A stretch of 64,000 nt of DNA from Pseudisothecium myosuroides (Eukaryota; Streptophyta; Bryopsida; Hypnales; Lembophyllaceae). Positions 22,863 to 34,567 of this stretch are shown piece by piece. The stretch covers positions 8,868,501 to 8,932,500 of the forward strand of contig OX637288.1 in assembly GCA_951799445.1 (NCBI GenBank). Reading direction: 5' to 3'. The notes under the pieces are model-generated. The model was not told where the DNA came from, ran no database searches, and saw nothing but the letters and a program-made list of their open reading frames with translations. Each line of letters begins with the position of its first letter. The stretch's first letter is position 1. Both the position numbers and the translations under genes were made by a program.

Positions 22863-25703
22863 ATGAACCCAGCAAGAGTGAACGAAGCGGAGGATAACTA
22901 TTCAAATGACAATGTCCAAGTTCATCCAGAGGAGGCATTGGATATTCCCGAATGCGAAGGTGTTCCACGAAGTCTTTGGAGCACAAAGTTAGTAACACTT
23001 CTCAATGAGGGTGGTCTTGCAGTAGCGGAAGGGATCTGTCACAGTGTAAGCTCCGAGCTTGTAGTTGGCGCTACAGGTGCACTTGGCGACTCTTATATTG
23101 CCGTCCAAATCTCAAAGACGTTAGATACCAATCATGTTCCAGATGAATGGAGGTTTTCAGTCCGTGCGTGGCCGATTGAGAACGTGTTCTATAATGGTGC
23201 AAGTCTTCGGAATCACGAGCTCCGTTACAATTACAATTGTCGTCAGGCAGCTCTTTTGGCTCCTCTGTCGACACGGAGCACACGGTATACGAGTACAGTG
23301 AGGAACCCGCCAAGAGAAACTTGTGTGAAGGCCAAAGCTCTTCTCACTCAAGACTCCATAAATAGTGTTTCAAGCAACACTTGCTGTATCAACAACTGCG
23401 TTCAACCGTTTTCCAGAGACAAAATTAGAGCTTTTCGAGAGCGTATGTATCAAGACACATCATATAAGTTTCGATACCACATGAAGCTTGATGTTCATAG
23501 ACAAGTTCATCGTGATACGCAAGGAAAGAGGATGGTCACCGTGGAGGGTATAGATGTTTGTGTGTCTGCTTGGAGGCATATTGCTGGAGTATCAGAAGCA
23601 ACTTTTCATCGTTTCCAAGGATATGCAGACCAGGGTTTCAATGCCCAGCCCCATGGAAATACTGGTTTGCGGAAGCCTCGGAAGCACACTGAGCAAGCCA
23701 CTGCCACTTTGAAGTGCATTCTAGAGAAGAACGCTGATCACATGCCTCACCGTACTCGGACACTGAAGTCGGGCGAGAAGGTAGTCTCCATGATTCTTCT
23801 AGCTACGTGGAAATGGAAGGAAGCTATTCCTGAAATTAACTCTGTGAACACGGTCTTTGGATTGAAAGAAGTATCTACATCCAATTTGAGCAAGATCAGG
23901 AAGGTTAACTTTTCAGAGTTTGATGCTAAGAAACCTGGAGACAATTTTGCATGTTGTTCCACATGTGATAGATACCATTCACTTAGGAGAAGTGCACCTG
24001 CTGGGTCTCAATCAGCTTTAACATGGGCCAAGAAGTTAGATTTGCATTTGGTTGTTGCTAGGGCGCACAGGGAATTGTATTATGCAAATCGTTACAGGTC
24101 AAGTTCCTACCCACATGAGTGCTTGACGATCATGCATGATAAAATGGATCATGCCAAGACCGCTTCCCCCGTTTTCTCCCACAAACATAAGGCTATTGAT
24201 GGTCTAATCAAGTTGCCTGTATCTGTAACCGGTATGATAGCCCACGGTCATGGTGATGTCCGTTATGCCCATTATGGCCTGGACATCTTCTTTCATGATT
24301 CCAACTACACAATCGGCTCCTTTGCTAAGTTGTTGCGAGATTTGGAATTGCCTCCAAAGTATTCCTCCAGGGAGTTGTTTGTTGGCTCCAGATCAGCTCC
24401 TCTTTTTGATGCAGTTCTACAAGGAGATCAGATTTGCAAAACATCTCTTCGACCAGCTCCAGAGATCCCAATTTTAGGGCTGTCACTCCCTCCAATTTTG
24501 AATGTTCAGATGGACAATGCTACTGGTGATAATAAGAATAGATTTGTGTTTTGCTTCTGGTCCCTTCTTGTTGCCAAAATTTTTTTCCGGGAAGTGTATG
24601 TGAATTTCATGCTTGTGGGACATACTCACGATGATATCGATGCACTGTTTGGGAGGTGGAGCATGTTGCTGAAGAAAGAAAACTTTCCCACCATTCCTTC
24701 ACTTATGAAGTCCTTCATGGACGTAGAATCGGTTCCTACAATTCCCCATCTTGTAGAAGAAGTGCCTGATTTTAAGGCTTTCATTCAGGGATTCATCATG
24801 GAGGGAGACGAGTCTCTTGTTGGGCACACCAAGGCTCAACAATTCAAATTCTACCTGGAGTCAAATGACTGCCCAGTCATGAAGTACAAGCTTCTGTGCA
24901 CGGATGTAGACTGGCTTCCTAAAGAAGGTGGAGGCATTAAATTATGGCAAGAAGACTCTGAAGGTCGGAGTTTGTGGTCGCTTGGAGAGCCGGTCCCCGT
25001 TTTTTCACACCCCATGAGAGGTATTGATGACATATTCAAGGGTTTAACGGGATTCATCAATTATTGGGAGAAATTGTCCAATGAAGACCAAACTGGGGAG
25101 TACAGAAGACGGTATGAGCATTTAATATACTACTGGCAAGCAGTGAAAGCAGTGTTGCATGAACCTATTGAACCTCCATCTTCTTTGAAAGATGGCTTTT
25201 GGCCATCTACTCGTGTTGCACCGACGATCGAAGATCAGTTTGAAGATAATGGTGAGATTCGGAAAGAGTTTGCAGAGGATGACATCTATGTTGGGCAATT
25301 ACGCGGTCGCCCACAACAATCCTTTCGGGTAATGCGTGATGTCTATGCAGGATACTTTCTTGCTATTCGTCCCACGGATGGCGATGCAAGGCCTGTTTGG
25401 ATTGCAAGAGCGTTGTCTAATCCAAATTGCAACCCCGAAGAACCCAATTCTGTGCTCATTCAGTATTTCAAGCCTACATCAAGAAACCGAAACATTCAAG
25501 AATTCTACACTGGTTGGGATTCTACAGGAGGATTACGCTGGAAGGTTGACGAAGCTCTTCGTCCTATTTGGGAGCATACAGATTCCTTGATGACTGCATG
25601 GAAGTCAAAGATCAAGAAGGACACGACTCAGTGTAAGCTGAAGATCCCGGCTGCTCAAATTGAAGTGATTCACGATAGTTTAGCTGCCTTGAATTCCACT
25701 TGA
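22863..25703 (+). CDS. DUF7869-like transposase (946 aa), intact single exon
   Basis: An uninterrupted frame from ATG 22863 to TGA 25703. Motifs in order: a helix-turn-helix-like stretch I-D-V-C-V-S-A-W...T-F-H-R (about residues 236-260); a C-S-T-C zinc-ribbon-like pair (about 365-368); H-D-K-M-D-H-A-K (about 425-432); Q-M-D-N-A-T-G-D-N-K-N-R (Asp 551); and V-G-H-T-H-D-D-I-D (586-593). The last two are the hallmark of the DUF7869 domain, which I take to be a DDE/RNase-H-type transposase-derived domain found in animal, fungal and plant repeats. Candidate catalytic acids are D428/D431, D551 and the D-D-I-D cluster. The C-terminal 170 residues (R-P-V-W-I-A-R-A-L, Y-T-G-W, W-K-V-D-E) look like a small chromatin-reader or SH3-like fold. 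The 60-bp palindromic array lies immediately upstream. It is the only clearly intact long transposase gene here; element ends were not found. Confidence 0.75.
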   Translation: MNPARVNEAEDNYSNDNVQVHPEEALDIPECEGVPRSLWSTKLVTLLNEGGLAVAEGICHSVSSELVVGATGALGDSYIAVQISKTLDTNHVPDEWRFSVRAWPIENVFYNGASLRNHELRYNYNCRQAALLAPLSTRSTRYTSTVRNPPRETCVKAKALLTQDSINSVSSNTCCINNCVQPFSRDKIRAFRERMYQDTSYKFRYHMKLDVHRQVHRDTQGKRMVTVEGIDVCVSAWRHIAGVSEATFHRFQGYADQGFNAQPHGNTGLRKPRKHTEQATATLKCILEKNADHMPHRTRTLKSGEKVVSMILLATWKWKEAIPEINSVNTVFGLKEVSTSNLSKIRKVNFSEFDAKKPGDNFACCSTCDRYHSLRRSAPAGSQSALTWAKKLDLHLVVARAHRELYYANRYRSSSYPHECLTIMHDKMDHAKTASPVFSHKHKAIDGLIKLPVSVTGMIAHGHGDVRYAHYGLDIFFHDSNYTIGSFAKLLRDLELPPKYSSRELFVGSRSAPLFDAVLQGDQICKTSLRPAPEIPILGLSLPPILNVQMDNATGDNKNRFVFCFWSLLVAKIFFREVYVNFMLVGHTHDDIDALFGRWSMLLKKENFPTIPSLMKSFMDVESVPTIPHLVEEVPDFKAFIQGFIMEGDESLVGHTKAQQFKFYLESNDCPVMKYKLLCTDVDWLPKEGGGIKLWQEDSEGRSLWSLGEPVPVFSHPMRGIDDIFKGLTGFINYWEKLSNEDQTGEYRRRYEHLIYYWQAVKAVLHEPIEPPSSLKDGFWPSTRVAPTIEDQFEDNGEIRKEFAEDDIYVGQLRGRPQQSFRVMRDVYAGYFLAIRPTDGDARPVWIARALSNPNCNPEEPNSVLIQYFKPTSRNRNIQEFYTGWDSTGGLRWKVDEALRPIWEHTDSLMTAWKSKIKKDTTQCKLKIPAAQIEVIHDSLAALNST

Positions 25704-26235
25704 GCATAAATATTACTCTACTCAGTTCATTCTATAGTAATACTTTGCTTTTATATTGTGTAGGTAATGCTTCTGGTTTTCTTATAGAATTTTGTATTGT
25801 GCATCATACAAGAGACGTAATATATTTGCGTGTTAAGTGTTTTTATACTATAGATTTGCTTTCCATAAGCAATAGAAATTCTATGTTGCGTGGTATACAA
25901 TAAATAGTATAAGTTTGTATGTTTTGATTTAACCTTATGGATTTCCATTGGAATCACGGTTTTAAGACAGTGTATTAATTGCTTTTGTGAAGCAATTGCA
26001 TTTATATATGAATATATTTTATTATTGCATTCTACCTTTACATGTTTCTATGATTGACTTTAGTTTCCTTCTAAATTGACTATAGAAAATGCATTTCAAT
26101 ATCTGAAAGAATTGAAAAAAATGGTAGTAGGTATTACCACTTTTGATTTTGTTAACGTGTTAAGCACTTGTCACATTTTGGGATAGGGGCTTCTATGTTG
26201 TTACAACTTTTCTGCCTACAAAATTTACTTAGCAG
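25704..26235. other. 3' flank of the transposase gene
   Basis: AT-rich with no gene. No copy of the 21-bp palindrome was seen on this side. Confidence 0.4.
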
Positions 26236-26351
26236 CACCAAGTCATGTATATTTCATAGGTGCTCGTCCAAACTCAACGGGAATCAAACTCGGACCGCTT
26301 GAATGAGATAAGCATTCCCGTACAACCAACTGTAGACCTCATGACTTGGTG
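26236..26351 (-). repeat. tRNA-derived (SINE-like) fragment between 12-bp inverted repeats
   Basis: On the minus strand, an A-box-like 'acagttggttgtacggg' and a B-box-like 'gagtttgattcccg' are spaced as in tRNA genes. The whole is enclosed by CACCAAGTCATG (26236-26247) and CATGACTTGGTG (26340-26351). The stems do not fold as a proper cloverleaf, so I treat it as a tRNA-related repeat rather than a tRNA gene. Confidence 0.35.
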
Positions 26352-26584
26352 TTCAATAGATGGCATGATCTTCACTTATATAAATTGAAAAACAATTATT
26401 ATACTGAATTGTATATATTTAAAGACTTACTGAGTACAGTAACTCTCATTTTAATGGAAATTTTACTTTACAACTAATGAGCTTAGTGTTTATCATCCTA
26501 AATTTGCTAAACTCAAAATTCAATTTTTGGACATCTATATGGGTAATGCTATTTTGAGAGGGTCCAACTTTCTCAAAATATTGA

Positions 26585-26889
26585 ATATAGTGTTAAGGGA
26601 GGCGACTTCTGCGAGTTACCATTCAGAGGAAGGCGAGTTGCCAAATAACTCAACAAAGGAGGGCAGCCAGTCGGGATTCGGTTCCCAGTCCGAGTCACAT
26701 CCGAACTCTGAATCAAAAGAGGAGACAGAATTGGAGACCATCTCGCCTTCACAGTTCAAGGGTAAGACGGCCTCAGCAACTAAGGTGAAGTTTTCCAAGC
26801 TGCCCAAACCATCACCAAGTAGGAAACAACCAACCCGGACAGGAGCTGTCAAGTTGGAGGCACCTTCTCCAAAGCGGCAGAAGAAGTAG
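26585..26889 (+). pseudogene. C-terminal remnant of the LTR-borne coiled-coil protein
   Basis: About 100 codons ending A-P-S-P-K-R-Q-K-K before the stop at 26889. The acidic/serine-rich text followed by a short basic lysine tail is the same type and in the same place, just before the shared 3' untranslated region, as in elements A and C. The N-terminal domains are missing. Reading starts in probable flanking or rearranged sequence, so no start codon is assigned. Confidence 0.5.
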
Positions 26890-28240
26890 TTAGGTAGTTC
26901 CTTGAGTTGACCCTAGCATGGTTAGTATTAAAACTCAAGTTTTTGATAGGTAGGAAGCAGTCAGTTAGCTGATTTTTAGTCGGATGAACCTGGACTTCAC
27001 TTTCCGGGTTTTTAGGATCTGAGATCCACATTTTGCGGATCGGCTGTGTGTGGTAGGAAAGTCAACGTGTGGAGGATAAGGGGAATGACAGGTGTCATTC
27101 TCTGGTCCTTTGCTTTTGATTCCCAGGGGCCTTTAGGATTCTCTGGGTGTTTGGTATTTAGGGGGCTGATTTTGGTTTGAAGCCCTGGGTATTCTTATGT
27201 ATATTTTTCAATACTTTGCAAATTGATTTCAGATTTCTACTTCGCAAGTACTGGTCTAAAAAGTCTTAGTCTGTGTTGGTATGCCATCAGTGTGTTAAGC
27301 ATTGGTAGTGCGGGTAGTTGGTTTGCAGGTGTTGGAGAAGAATAGATGACCCCCGAATTCTGTCTGGATCCGGTTCTGGGAGTATTAGGAGTTGGTTTAT
27401 GAAGAAATGGCATACTAAGGGGTAGTTTCATCTGCTGATTTTTCTTGAGAGTCTTCTGAGTGAGATAGCCATTCCTAGGTTGGGTGAGTTCTTCGGGTTG
27501 AAGTACGAATGCTAGCCGACGTTTGATGAGGTCTTGCTGTTGCTAGAAGATAGGAACTGGAAAGTAGTTGGGATCCTTTAGTTAGTTGGTACTAGCTCTA
27601 CTCTGGGAACTATGTTTTGGCAGAGCCTGTCATTGTAGTAAGTGGGATAGTAGGGGTTTCCTGAGTGACCTTCTTGTCTGGAGTAACTTCTCGGATCAGT
27701 TGTGAGGAAATACTTGCTTTCCGGGTTTTCTTGGTTTTTCTTTATGTTTGTCTTTTAGTGGAACTTCAGCCACTTTAAACCAGTGGAGGGTAGGATTTAC
27801 GTGTCCTTCCTTAAGTCCAAGAGCGGAACCCTCTGAAGTAGAGGTTAAACTATACCATTGGTTACATTTGCTTGCTAGATCTGGATCCGGGAAAGGTACA
27901 GGCTCAAGACACTCTTTTCGGTTCTGCGTTTAGCTAAGCCGGATACTAAGTTACTGCTACTATTGTGAAGGAATGCCAATCTATTTTTTGTTGATTGGTA
28001 ATATGTTTGAGAGCTAGGTTGATACAGGAGAAAGTTAAATGAACATAGATCGGGAAGTCTAGTTCTTCGTTTTTATTCCCGGATTCTGTTTGTCTTTGGT
28101 TTTAGGTTCCGGATCCTGTTCCGGTTATTTTGAGGATACTACTAGTTGAAATCCTGTGGGAACGATATACAAGTCATCTTAGGTGTTTTTGCACTAGATT
28201 AACGCCTAAAGGGGGATTTGTGCTTATTCGTGTTACGACA
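26585..28240 (+). mobile_element. LTR-like element B, 5'-truncated copy
   Basis: The right end 'gtgttacgaca' (to 28240), the preceding 'gtgggaacgatatacaagtcatcttagg' and the internal 'gaaccctctgaag..gaggttaaact' (about 27826) match the 3' parts of elements A and C. Only the tail of the coding region remains at the left. The left boundary is therefore approximate and no matching target duplication was found. Confidence 0.6.
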
Positions 28241-28572
28241 TGTAAGCAAGAGGATGAATATTTACGGTCAATTTTGAGCACAGTTGTCATTCCACCATCC
28301 AAGCATATTATTAATACATACAATTCTGAAAACATAAGGTCTGTAAGGCGGCTGTGTCAGGCACATTCTAAAAGCTTGCATTTTAAATACTGGCGCACCT
28401 ATATTAATTATCATACATTCCTAAATTTTGAGGAGTTAGAAAGGAAAAGGTTAGTGTCAGAGTGCTACTTAAAGTTTAGGTCGCTATAACACTTATGTTG
28501 ACGGCGCTTTACAAAAGTTGTTACCTACCATGTCTGTCAGTTTCTATTGCCACCGTCTCTAACCAACCTACT

Positions 28573-28645
28573 TTAGGGTTTAGGGTTGTAGGTTTAGTAT
28601 CCATGCTGTTTTTGCGTATATAAGACCTCTCCACTTCTTGAGAGC
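28573..28645 (+). promoter_or_regulatory. Telo-box and TATA promoter of the split ParB/methyltransferase-like gene
   Basis: A telo-box-like 'tttagggtttaggg' (28572-28586) is followed by TATATAAG at 28617-28624, with transcription expected from about 28650. The leader then runs to GCGTAGGAA at 28774-28782, which is the left target duplication of the Mutator-like element. Its partner at 51161-51169 lies 50 bp before the ATG at 51219. Removing the insertion puts the TATA box about 220 bp from that ATG. Confidence 0.6.
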
Positions 28646-28782
28646 TCACTCTTACTGAATGCTTTCATAGTTGAATACCTTTTGCTTTTCACCTAGTTTG
28701 GATGTGTATACTCTCACCTCATGTTCATAGAAGATTATAGCTCTCCATCTCTTGTTCCATTGCAGTCCAATCAGCGTAGGAA

Positions 28783-28855
28783 GGGGGATGGCTATTTTGC
28801 GTGCGCAGAGCGGTGAGCGGTGAGCGTAGGGTCGTGAGCGTAGAGCGCAAAAAAT
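28783..28855 (+). repeat. Left terminal inverted repeat of the Mutator-like element
   Basis: Begins GGGGGATGGCTATTTTGC. It contains two GAGCGGT copies and ends near GAGCGTAGAGCGCAAAAA, pairing with 51090-51160. Confidence 0.8.
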
Positions 28856-30425
28856 TGTACTTTTTTCTGCTAAAAGTTAAAGTTAAGTAGAGACAAAAGA
28901 TAAAAGTAAAAGTAAAAGTAAAAGTAAATGTGAAAATAAGAATAATAGTCTAGTGTTAGGGCCCTATAACCGTGGAAATTGCTGTGATAATGGAAACTAT
29001 AGTAACCTAGTGATGTAGCAAGAGGTGTTTAAATAGTAGATAAAGTAGTCATCAATTTGGGTAGATTATTATGTACCCTATGGCCGTGGGTCGTAAAGGC
29101 TTATTAAAGCAGAAATTTTTACGTATGGATAAGATCACAATACGAGTATAGGTCATTTTATCATCATTCTTGTAAAAGTGAAAATATTATGTCCCTCAAT
29201 TGTCCGAGTAATAAAGTGCTGCTACAAAATAGAATTTCAGGGTAGGGTGTATGTGTTCATGAATGCGGACTTAGTTGAGTCGCTTCTAACTATATGGTAT
29301 TTCAACTTCCAATTTTTTAAATATGTTTAAGTCTTTGCAACTTATAAAGATTATCTTTTGTGAAATTTGAATTATTAACATTTTGGGAATATTGATCTTC
29401 ATGTCCATGTGGGGAGTATGGGTGCATGAGGGAATATGCACGAATGTGATGATAGTGACCAAGAGCTAAAGGACCCAGGTAAAATAATGAGATCAGAATA
29501 TACAGAGCTAAGGTTAACCTCTAAAGGCCCGTTTGTTCCATTGGGGGACAATTTGGGTCCGTGTAGGTTCCTGTGACCTCAATTTGTAGGGAAATTTTTT
29601 GGGATTTTTTTGAGGTTGTGCGGTTCTGCGAGAGCTTTGTGGATATATAATTTTTATTTCAATTGGTGCCCGGGAGAAAAAATTATGCCAAAAATAGAGT
29701 TCGGTAGGCAGCATACAAAAGTCATAAAAAGTCAAAATAAATTTCGTAAATATTTTTTCCCAAATCTATGTCTTTTTGTCTACATTTGAAGCTTTGATTC
29801 ATTCTATTTGGACTAATAATGAAAAAGTTATAGACAATCGTAGTTTTTCGGGCAATCTAAGAATCTTCTTGAAAAAATAACTTTTAGGATTCATTTTTGA
29901 ATGCAAATTTTAAAATTTTCAGAAAAAAATTGTTAGACAAGGTTGAATTTGCTTTCTAGAACAATCCCACTGTTGGAATTATGGTATTTCAATTTTGTCT
30001 TAGAGCTATTATCGATGTAGTTATTCCTTCAATCTTGAACCTACTTTTACTTAACAATTTTTTAATGAGTAAAAATTTAGTGTTTTTTTCTTGAATTTTT
30101 TTTCCTAAATTCTCAACTGAAGTATTCAACATATAAACTTAGAAAATCATTGAAGATACAATACAAAAAATTTAAGTTAAATAGGTTCAAAGCCCAAAAA
30201 TCTAGTCAAGTAAGGTGCAAAAAAACTTGTTTTCTTCACTTTGAATGCAAATATCTTGCAATCTATTTGGTCAAAGCTTCTGAAATTTCTTGCATACATT
30301 TTCATACTAGTCTAGTATAAGATTCTACGGTTATATATGCAAAAAAAATCAATTTTTATAGTTTTTTGCTCTTTGCAATAGAAGTGGCAGTTTTGAGTGT
30401 GTTTTCATGGAGAAAAGGCCTCGGG
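28856..30425. other. Non-coding left arm of the Mutator-like element
   Basis: AT-rich, with a short (AAAAGT)n run at about 28905-28930. No gene seen. Confidence 0.4.
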
Positions 30426-31412
30426 GCTTAATCCTCCATCGCCTAAGGTCCAAACATGCTTAAAAGCATCCTGCCTTTGCAAGTGTTAAAAATCTAAATT
30501 TCAGTAAGGTATGAAAATCTCAACCGTACAATCTTGTTGTGTGCATGTTGTAGATGGTGTGGAATAAATTTGGGATAATTTGACCGTATAGATTGAAAGA
30601 TTATAATGTTTTAGTGTTGGAAAAAGGTGCTGAAATTTTCTTAAAAACACATTTGGAGGTGAAATTCGATTTCTAAACCTACTCAAATGAAAAAACATCA
30701 AATTGCCAAGTGATTCAAAAACCGAATGTAAACTTTTTGGTGAAAAAAAATATCATTCAAATGACTCATTATGTTTGCAAAATGGATTTGAAATGCTAGA
30801 AAACAGTGAAAAAAGTAGCAAAAAATCACATCTATAGCTAAACCTCCTTCTACTAAAATGATTCTCAGTCACTCATAAATTCTTGGATCAATATGAAATT
30901 TTAATCACAAAAACTAGACTAGTATGTGCAACTTTTACAACAAAAATTATTGAAAATGGACCATGTAAGAAGGAGTTATGAGCCGCCGAAGTTCACTATA
31001 ATACAAAAATGTCTGGATTTTGAACTTCGAATTGCTCTCAAACATTCAAAATAGCTTGAATTGACATGAAAATTTTACCTCAATAACTAGACCTTAAGGG
31101 GAACAAAACCCAACAAATTTTTATTGAAAATGAACATTTGATGAAAAAGATACAAGCCCCTAAAGTTGCAGCCATGACAATGTAGTGTGCTGAACTCAAA
31201 TTGAACCTATGAACTTCAAATGGCTTTCACAAACTCAATTCGTCTTGGATTGATCTAAAAATTTCACCACACAAACTAGACTAGTATGCGCAACTTTTAC
31301 AATAAATTTTATTAAATTTGGACATCAGATGCAAAAGTTAGAGCACTTCAAATTGGATTGTTACAGTGTGTGAGGACACTTTTTGTCCTTTTAGGCGATG
31401 GAGGGTTAAGGG
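30426..31412. mobile_element. Putative non-autonomous element with ~22-bp inverted ends and internal direct repeats
   Basis: 'cttaatcctccatcgcctaa' at about 30428-30447 is mirrored by 'ttaggcgatggagggttaag' at about 31393-31412. Between them, three diverged units of roughly 170 bp (about 30860-31350) share 'actagactagtatg.gcaacttttaca' and 'ttattgaaaatgga'. No coding capacity. No target duplication was confirmed. Confidence 0.5.
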
Positions 31413-31501
31413 GTTAATACAAAGAATAGAATGAAAGAGTGGAAGGAAGAAGAAAACCATTGAAGATTACCATTAGATTCACTGATGTAATTATCCAAAA
31501 T

Positions 31502-33278
31502 TCACAAACATCTAAGAAATCTCAAAATGCATATCCTCCAATCACTAGAATTGTTAGATGATGATGAGAGATAATGCATCTCAAGAACAGCCTCGTCGTC
31601 AATGAATCTACGAACTTGGGGATCAATTTGCCACCGTGTTGATTCCGAACTTGGGGAAGACGCGACCGCTTGAAGATCTGCAACTTCAGTGTCCCATGGA
31701 ACCATCACGTAGTCTTTCACCGGTGAGACAATCATTGCCCTCAGTCTGAAAAATCAGAAATACAATGAGTATGATTATGTAAGTATTGACAAGCAGAGTT
31801 CAATTGGCAAAATGAAAGAAATCCAAAGTTAACTCACTTACTCAATCGGTTCTTCTTCTTCACAAAGCGGATTGGAGGGTCAATATCAATTGCAGGCGAC
31901 ACAGACGCAAATGTAGCCAAAATTAGCCGAGGAGGCAGAGTCAGATACGGCTTCAACTTCACATCACAGACTTCGGTGTCTTCCTTGAGGGCAACAATGT
32001 GGCGGCCAATTGCCTTGCATGCTTGCAAAGTATTACCTGAAATCCTGAATTCAACATAAAATAGAGTTAGTTAAAAGCTCCATTTCGACAAAAGTGAAAT
32101 TATCGAAGATGGAAGACTATATACCGATAGACGCAAATGCATCAAGAACGAGCGACCCCGGTTTAGTTAGAGCTGATATAAGCATCTGAAGGAAGGTAGT
32201 ATCTTTCTCATGAGCGCCCCTCCATGGAACGCTTCCATTCATCGCTTGAGACTCGGCCGTCGTAAAATTAAAGAGCACATCAGACTCTGCAACTCCAAGT
32301 CCAACTTCGGCGAGGTCATCGTTAATTCCAAACGAGAAGAGAGCCGGCGAAGTATTCTTATGCAAGAACAACCAAATTCTGAACCTCCTAATCTGGGAAG
32401 AGACAAATTGAAACTGTTAGGGATCTGAGAAAACCAAAACATCAGTTACCAACGATAAGGAATAAATTTTTGCATTTGAAGGATATCAACAAAGATGGAT
32501 TGTGAGGTACCTTGAGTTTGGGATTCACCGGGCAAGAGCATGGGAGGTCATTTATACCCCACCATTTTCTAAACAATTAAAAGTCGTAGCCTTGGGTATA
32601 CGAAAGGACATCTGTGCGAGCATTTCCTTGGTCTGGAAGAAACAACAACAAGCCGCCAGTTGCATGCAAGAATTTCTCGGAGAACTCAAACACAGACTCC
32701 AATTGTGGCAAAGAGTACTCATTCCAAGAAGGAACGTCAGAGCTTTCTAATGAAATCCCTGGAATCACAAGTCCAGACTTCAAATCCGCGACGATAAGAT
32801 CAAACCCACTATGAGGGCAATGTGTTGAGAGGGCCGTCTCTCCAGTCTCTATTTTCACCTGCACACATATTTACACGTGAAGGTGCACTAAGAAAATGAA
32901 AATTGAAGATAGAAAAATGGAATGAAGGGAGAATGAAAATTACCTCGAGAGCAAAATTGTTAAGTCCATCCAGACTTGGATGATGGTCAGGTAACTCAGC
33001 CATCATCTTTATGAGGGAAGTGTTTGCGACGAAGATAGAAGACTGCGGTGGAGCCGGTGATGATGATGCTGATTTCCTTGAAAGCACCTTCCACTTCAAT
33101 TTCTGTGTTGCAAAGGACAAAGGACTAAATCCTTCATCTTCAACTGTAGAAGGGGTTCTCTGAGCACGGAGTACACGTCGATTTGCTGTAGGATGGGGGG
33201 CATCGTTGAGGACCTCCAAGTCCTCATCCAACCCAGCTGCGACGAACGACGAAGTGGCTGCTGCTAATTGTGAGCTTC
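31502..33278 (-). pseudogene. 3' half of ParB/methyltransferase-family gene copy 2 (methyltransferase-like domain)
   Basis: Exons on the minus strand: 33278-32942 (donor GTAATT); from about 32860 (acceptor TGCAG) to about 32512 (donor GTACCT); about 32398-32124; about 32045-31840; about 31745-31502. They parallel exons 9-13 of the copy at 51-63.5 kb. Motif order is motif IV position (D-L-I-V-A-D-L-K-S, about 32790), P-W-R-G (about 32220), then S-L-V-L-D-A-F-A-S-I-G (to 32124) and G-R-H-I-V-A-L-K-E. This is the beta-class N4/N6 DNA methyltransferase layout, with D-P-P-Y replaced by D-L-K-S. A TAA at 32579-32577 interrupts exon 2. The 5' half lies at 41494-44893, across an insertion whose removal restores the frame. 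Confidence 0.65.
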
Positions 33279-34558
33279 CAATTTGTCACTTGGGACTCGT
33301 AGAATTATTTTTTTTGAAAATTTGCAATTTAAAGTTGATAAAAGTATAGAAAAACCTATAAAAAGAGTGTAGAACCGAAATAGGGGTTGTGTCATATCCA
33401 TTATAGTATTTGGTCTAGATTTGTGTTTTTACTTAGAATTCCCCAAACCTTGCCTAAAAATAGTATAGAAATAACGAAAAGGTTAGATTTGGAGGATCTG
33501 AGTCACATAGTCCCAAAAGGGCTAATTTCCACCATGAATGTGGCAATTCATGGCTAGGTCGGTCCGAGGGATCCACAACAAGGCCACTAGGTCGGATCCT
33601 AGAGTTAGATTTAGAATTCTCCATTAGATCGACGAATTCTCAAAATCCCGATTGTTAGCATGTAGGAACCACTGACGCAAGATCGGGCCCGTGGAGGAAT
33701 CTACAGCCCAAGGATGGTATTCTAGGGTGAATCCCATGCCAGGAGTCCAACGGCGAAATCGGTTTGCCAAGATTCCTCCACCTGCAGAAGATTCTCGCAC
33801 CGTCGCTAATTCAAGGAGATGGCTAGTTTTAATCTCCATTGACCAATCGTGCCAGGTACGAAAACACACCCGCACGTCTTTCATGCGACTCCCTGAGAGG
33901 TCACGTGAAAAATCTCGACATTTTCCGACTTGTAGAAGAACCTTTTCCGGGTGGTCAACCCTCCTAACCTCCAATGGGAATTTCATGGAAATTACCCAAG
34001 TTACAATAAAATCTCACTAAAAATTAGACTAGCTTGTTTTATGTTAATAATGCGCTCCGTGAAGTTTCACGACATTCCGATAGCGACAAGTACCCGAACC
34101 GGCAAGATTCCTCGGGAATTAACCACGTGGCGGGGTCCCTGCCACGTTGACCGGCATCCCGGGACCATATGATGGCGAAACGAAGTCAACCAAAAGTCCT
34201 TCCCGACTCTCTCGCACCTATCGAAGACCCTAGACTATTCACATTTCTTGAAATAGGAGACCCCCCAAATCTAGGATTTTACCACGATTTGGTTTTTAAA
34301 CTAAATTAGCCTACGATGGGTTTTTGGCCTCGGTTCGGGGAGAAAGGGGTCTAGGATTAAACACAGCGATCTGGATCCAACGACGCAATTCGTTCGGCGA
34401 TTGGAGCTAATCTCCAAAAGTTAGAATGTTGGTCCAGCATAGATGGTAGAAGTAGATTTTTAGGAATTTAGGATGAAAATCTTTGAGGATGAGGATGAAA
34501 ATCCCCGTTGATAAGGTTACCTTAGAGCTTTAGAGAGAGGAGTGAGCCCTTGAAAACC

Positions 34559-34567
34559 TATATAAAG
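34559..34567 (+). promoter_or_regulatory. TATA box (TATATAAAG) in the nested insertion
   Basis: TATATAAAG is followed by a pyrimidine-rich leader ('tctctctctaaaacacc'), as in LTR promoters. Downstream to 35400 there is no coding frame. Confidence 0.45.

Noticed and set aside
26265..26339. Functional tRNA gene on the minus strand
   Set aside because: Acceptor and anticodon stems do not pair well by eye; only the promoter-box-like parts look tRNA-related.
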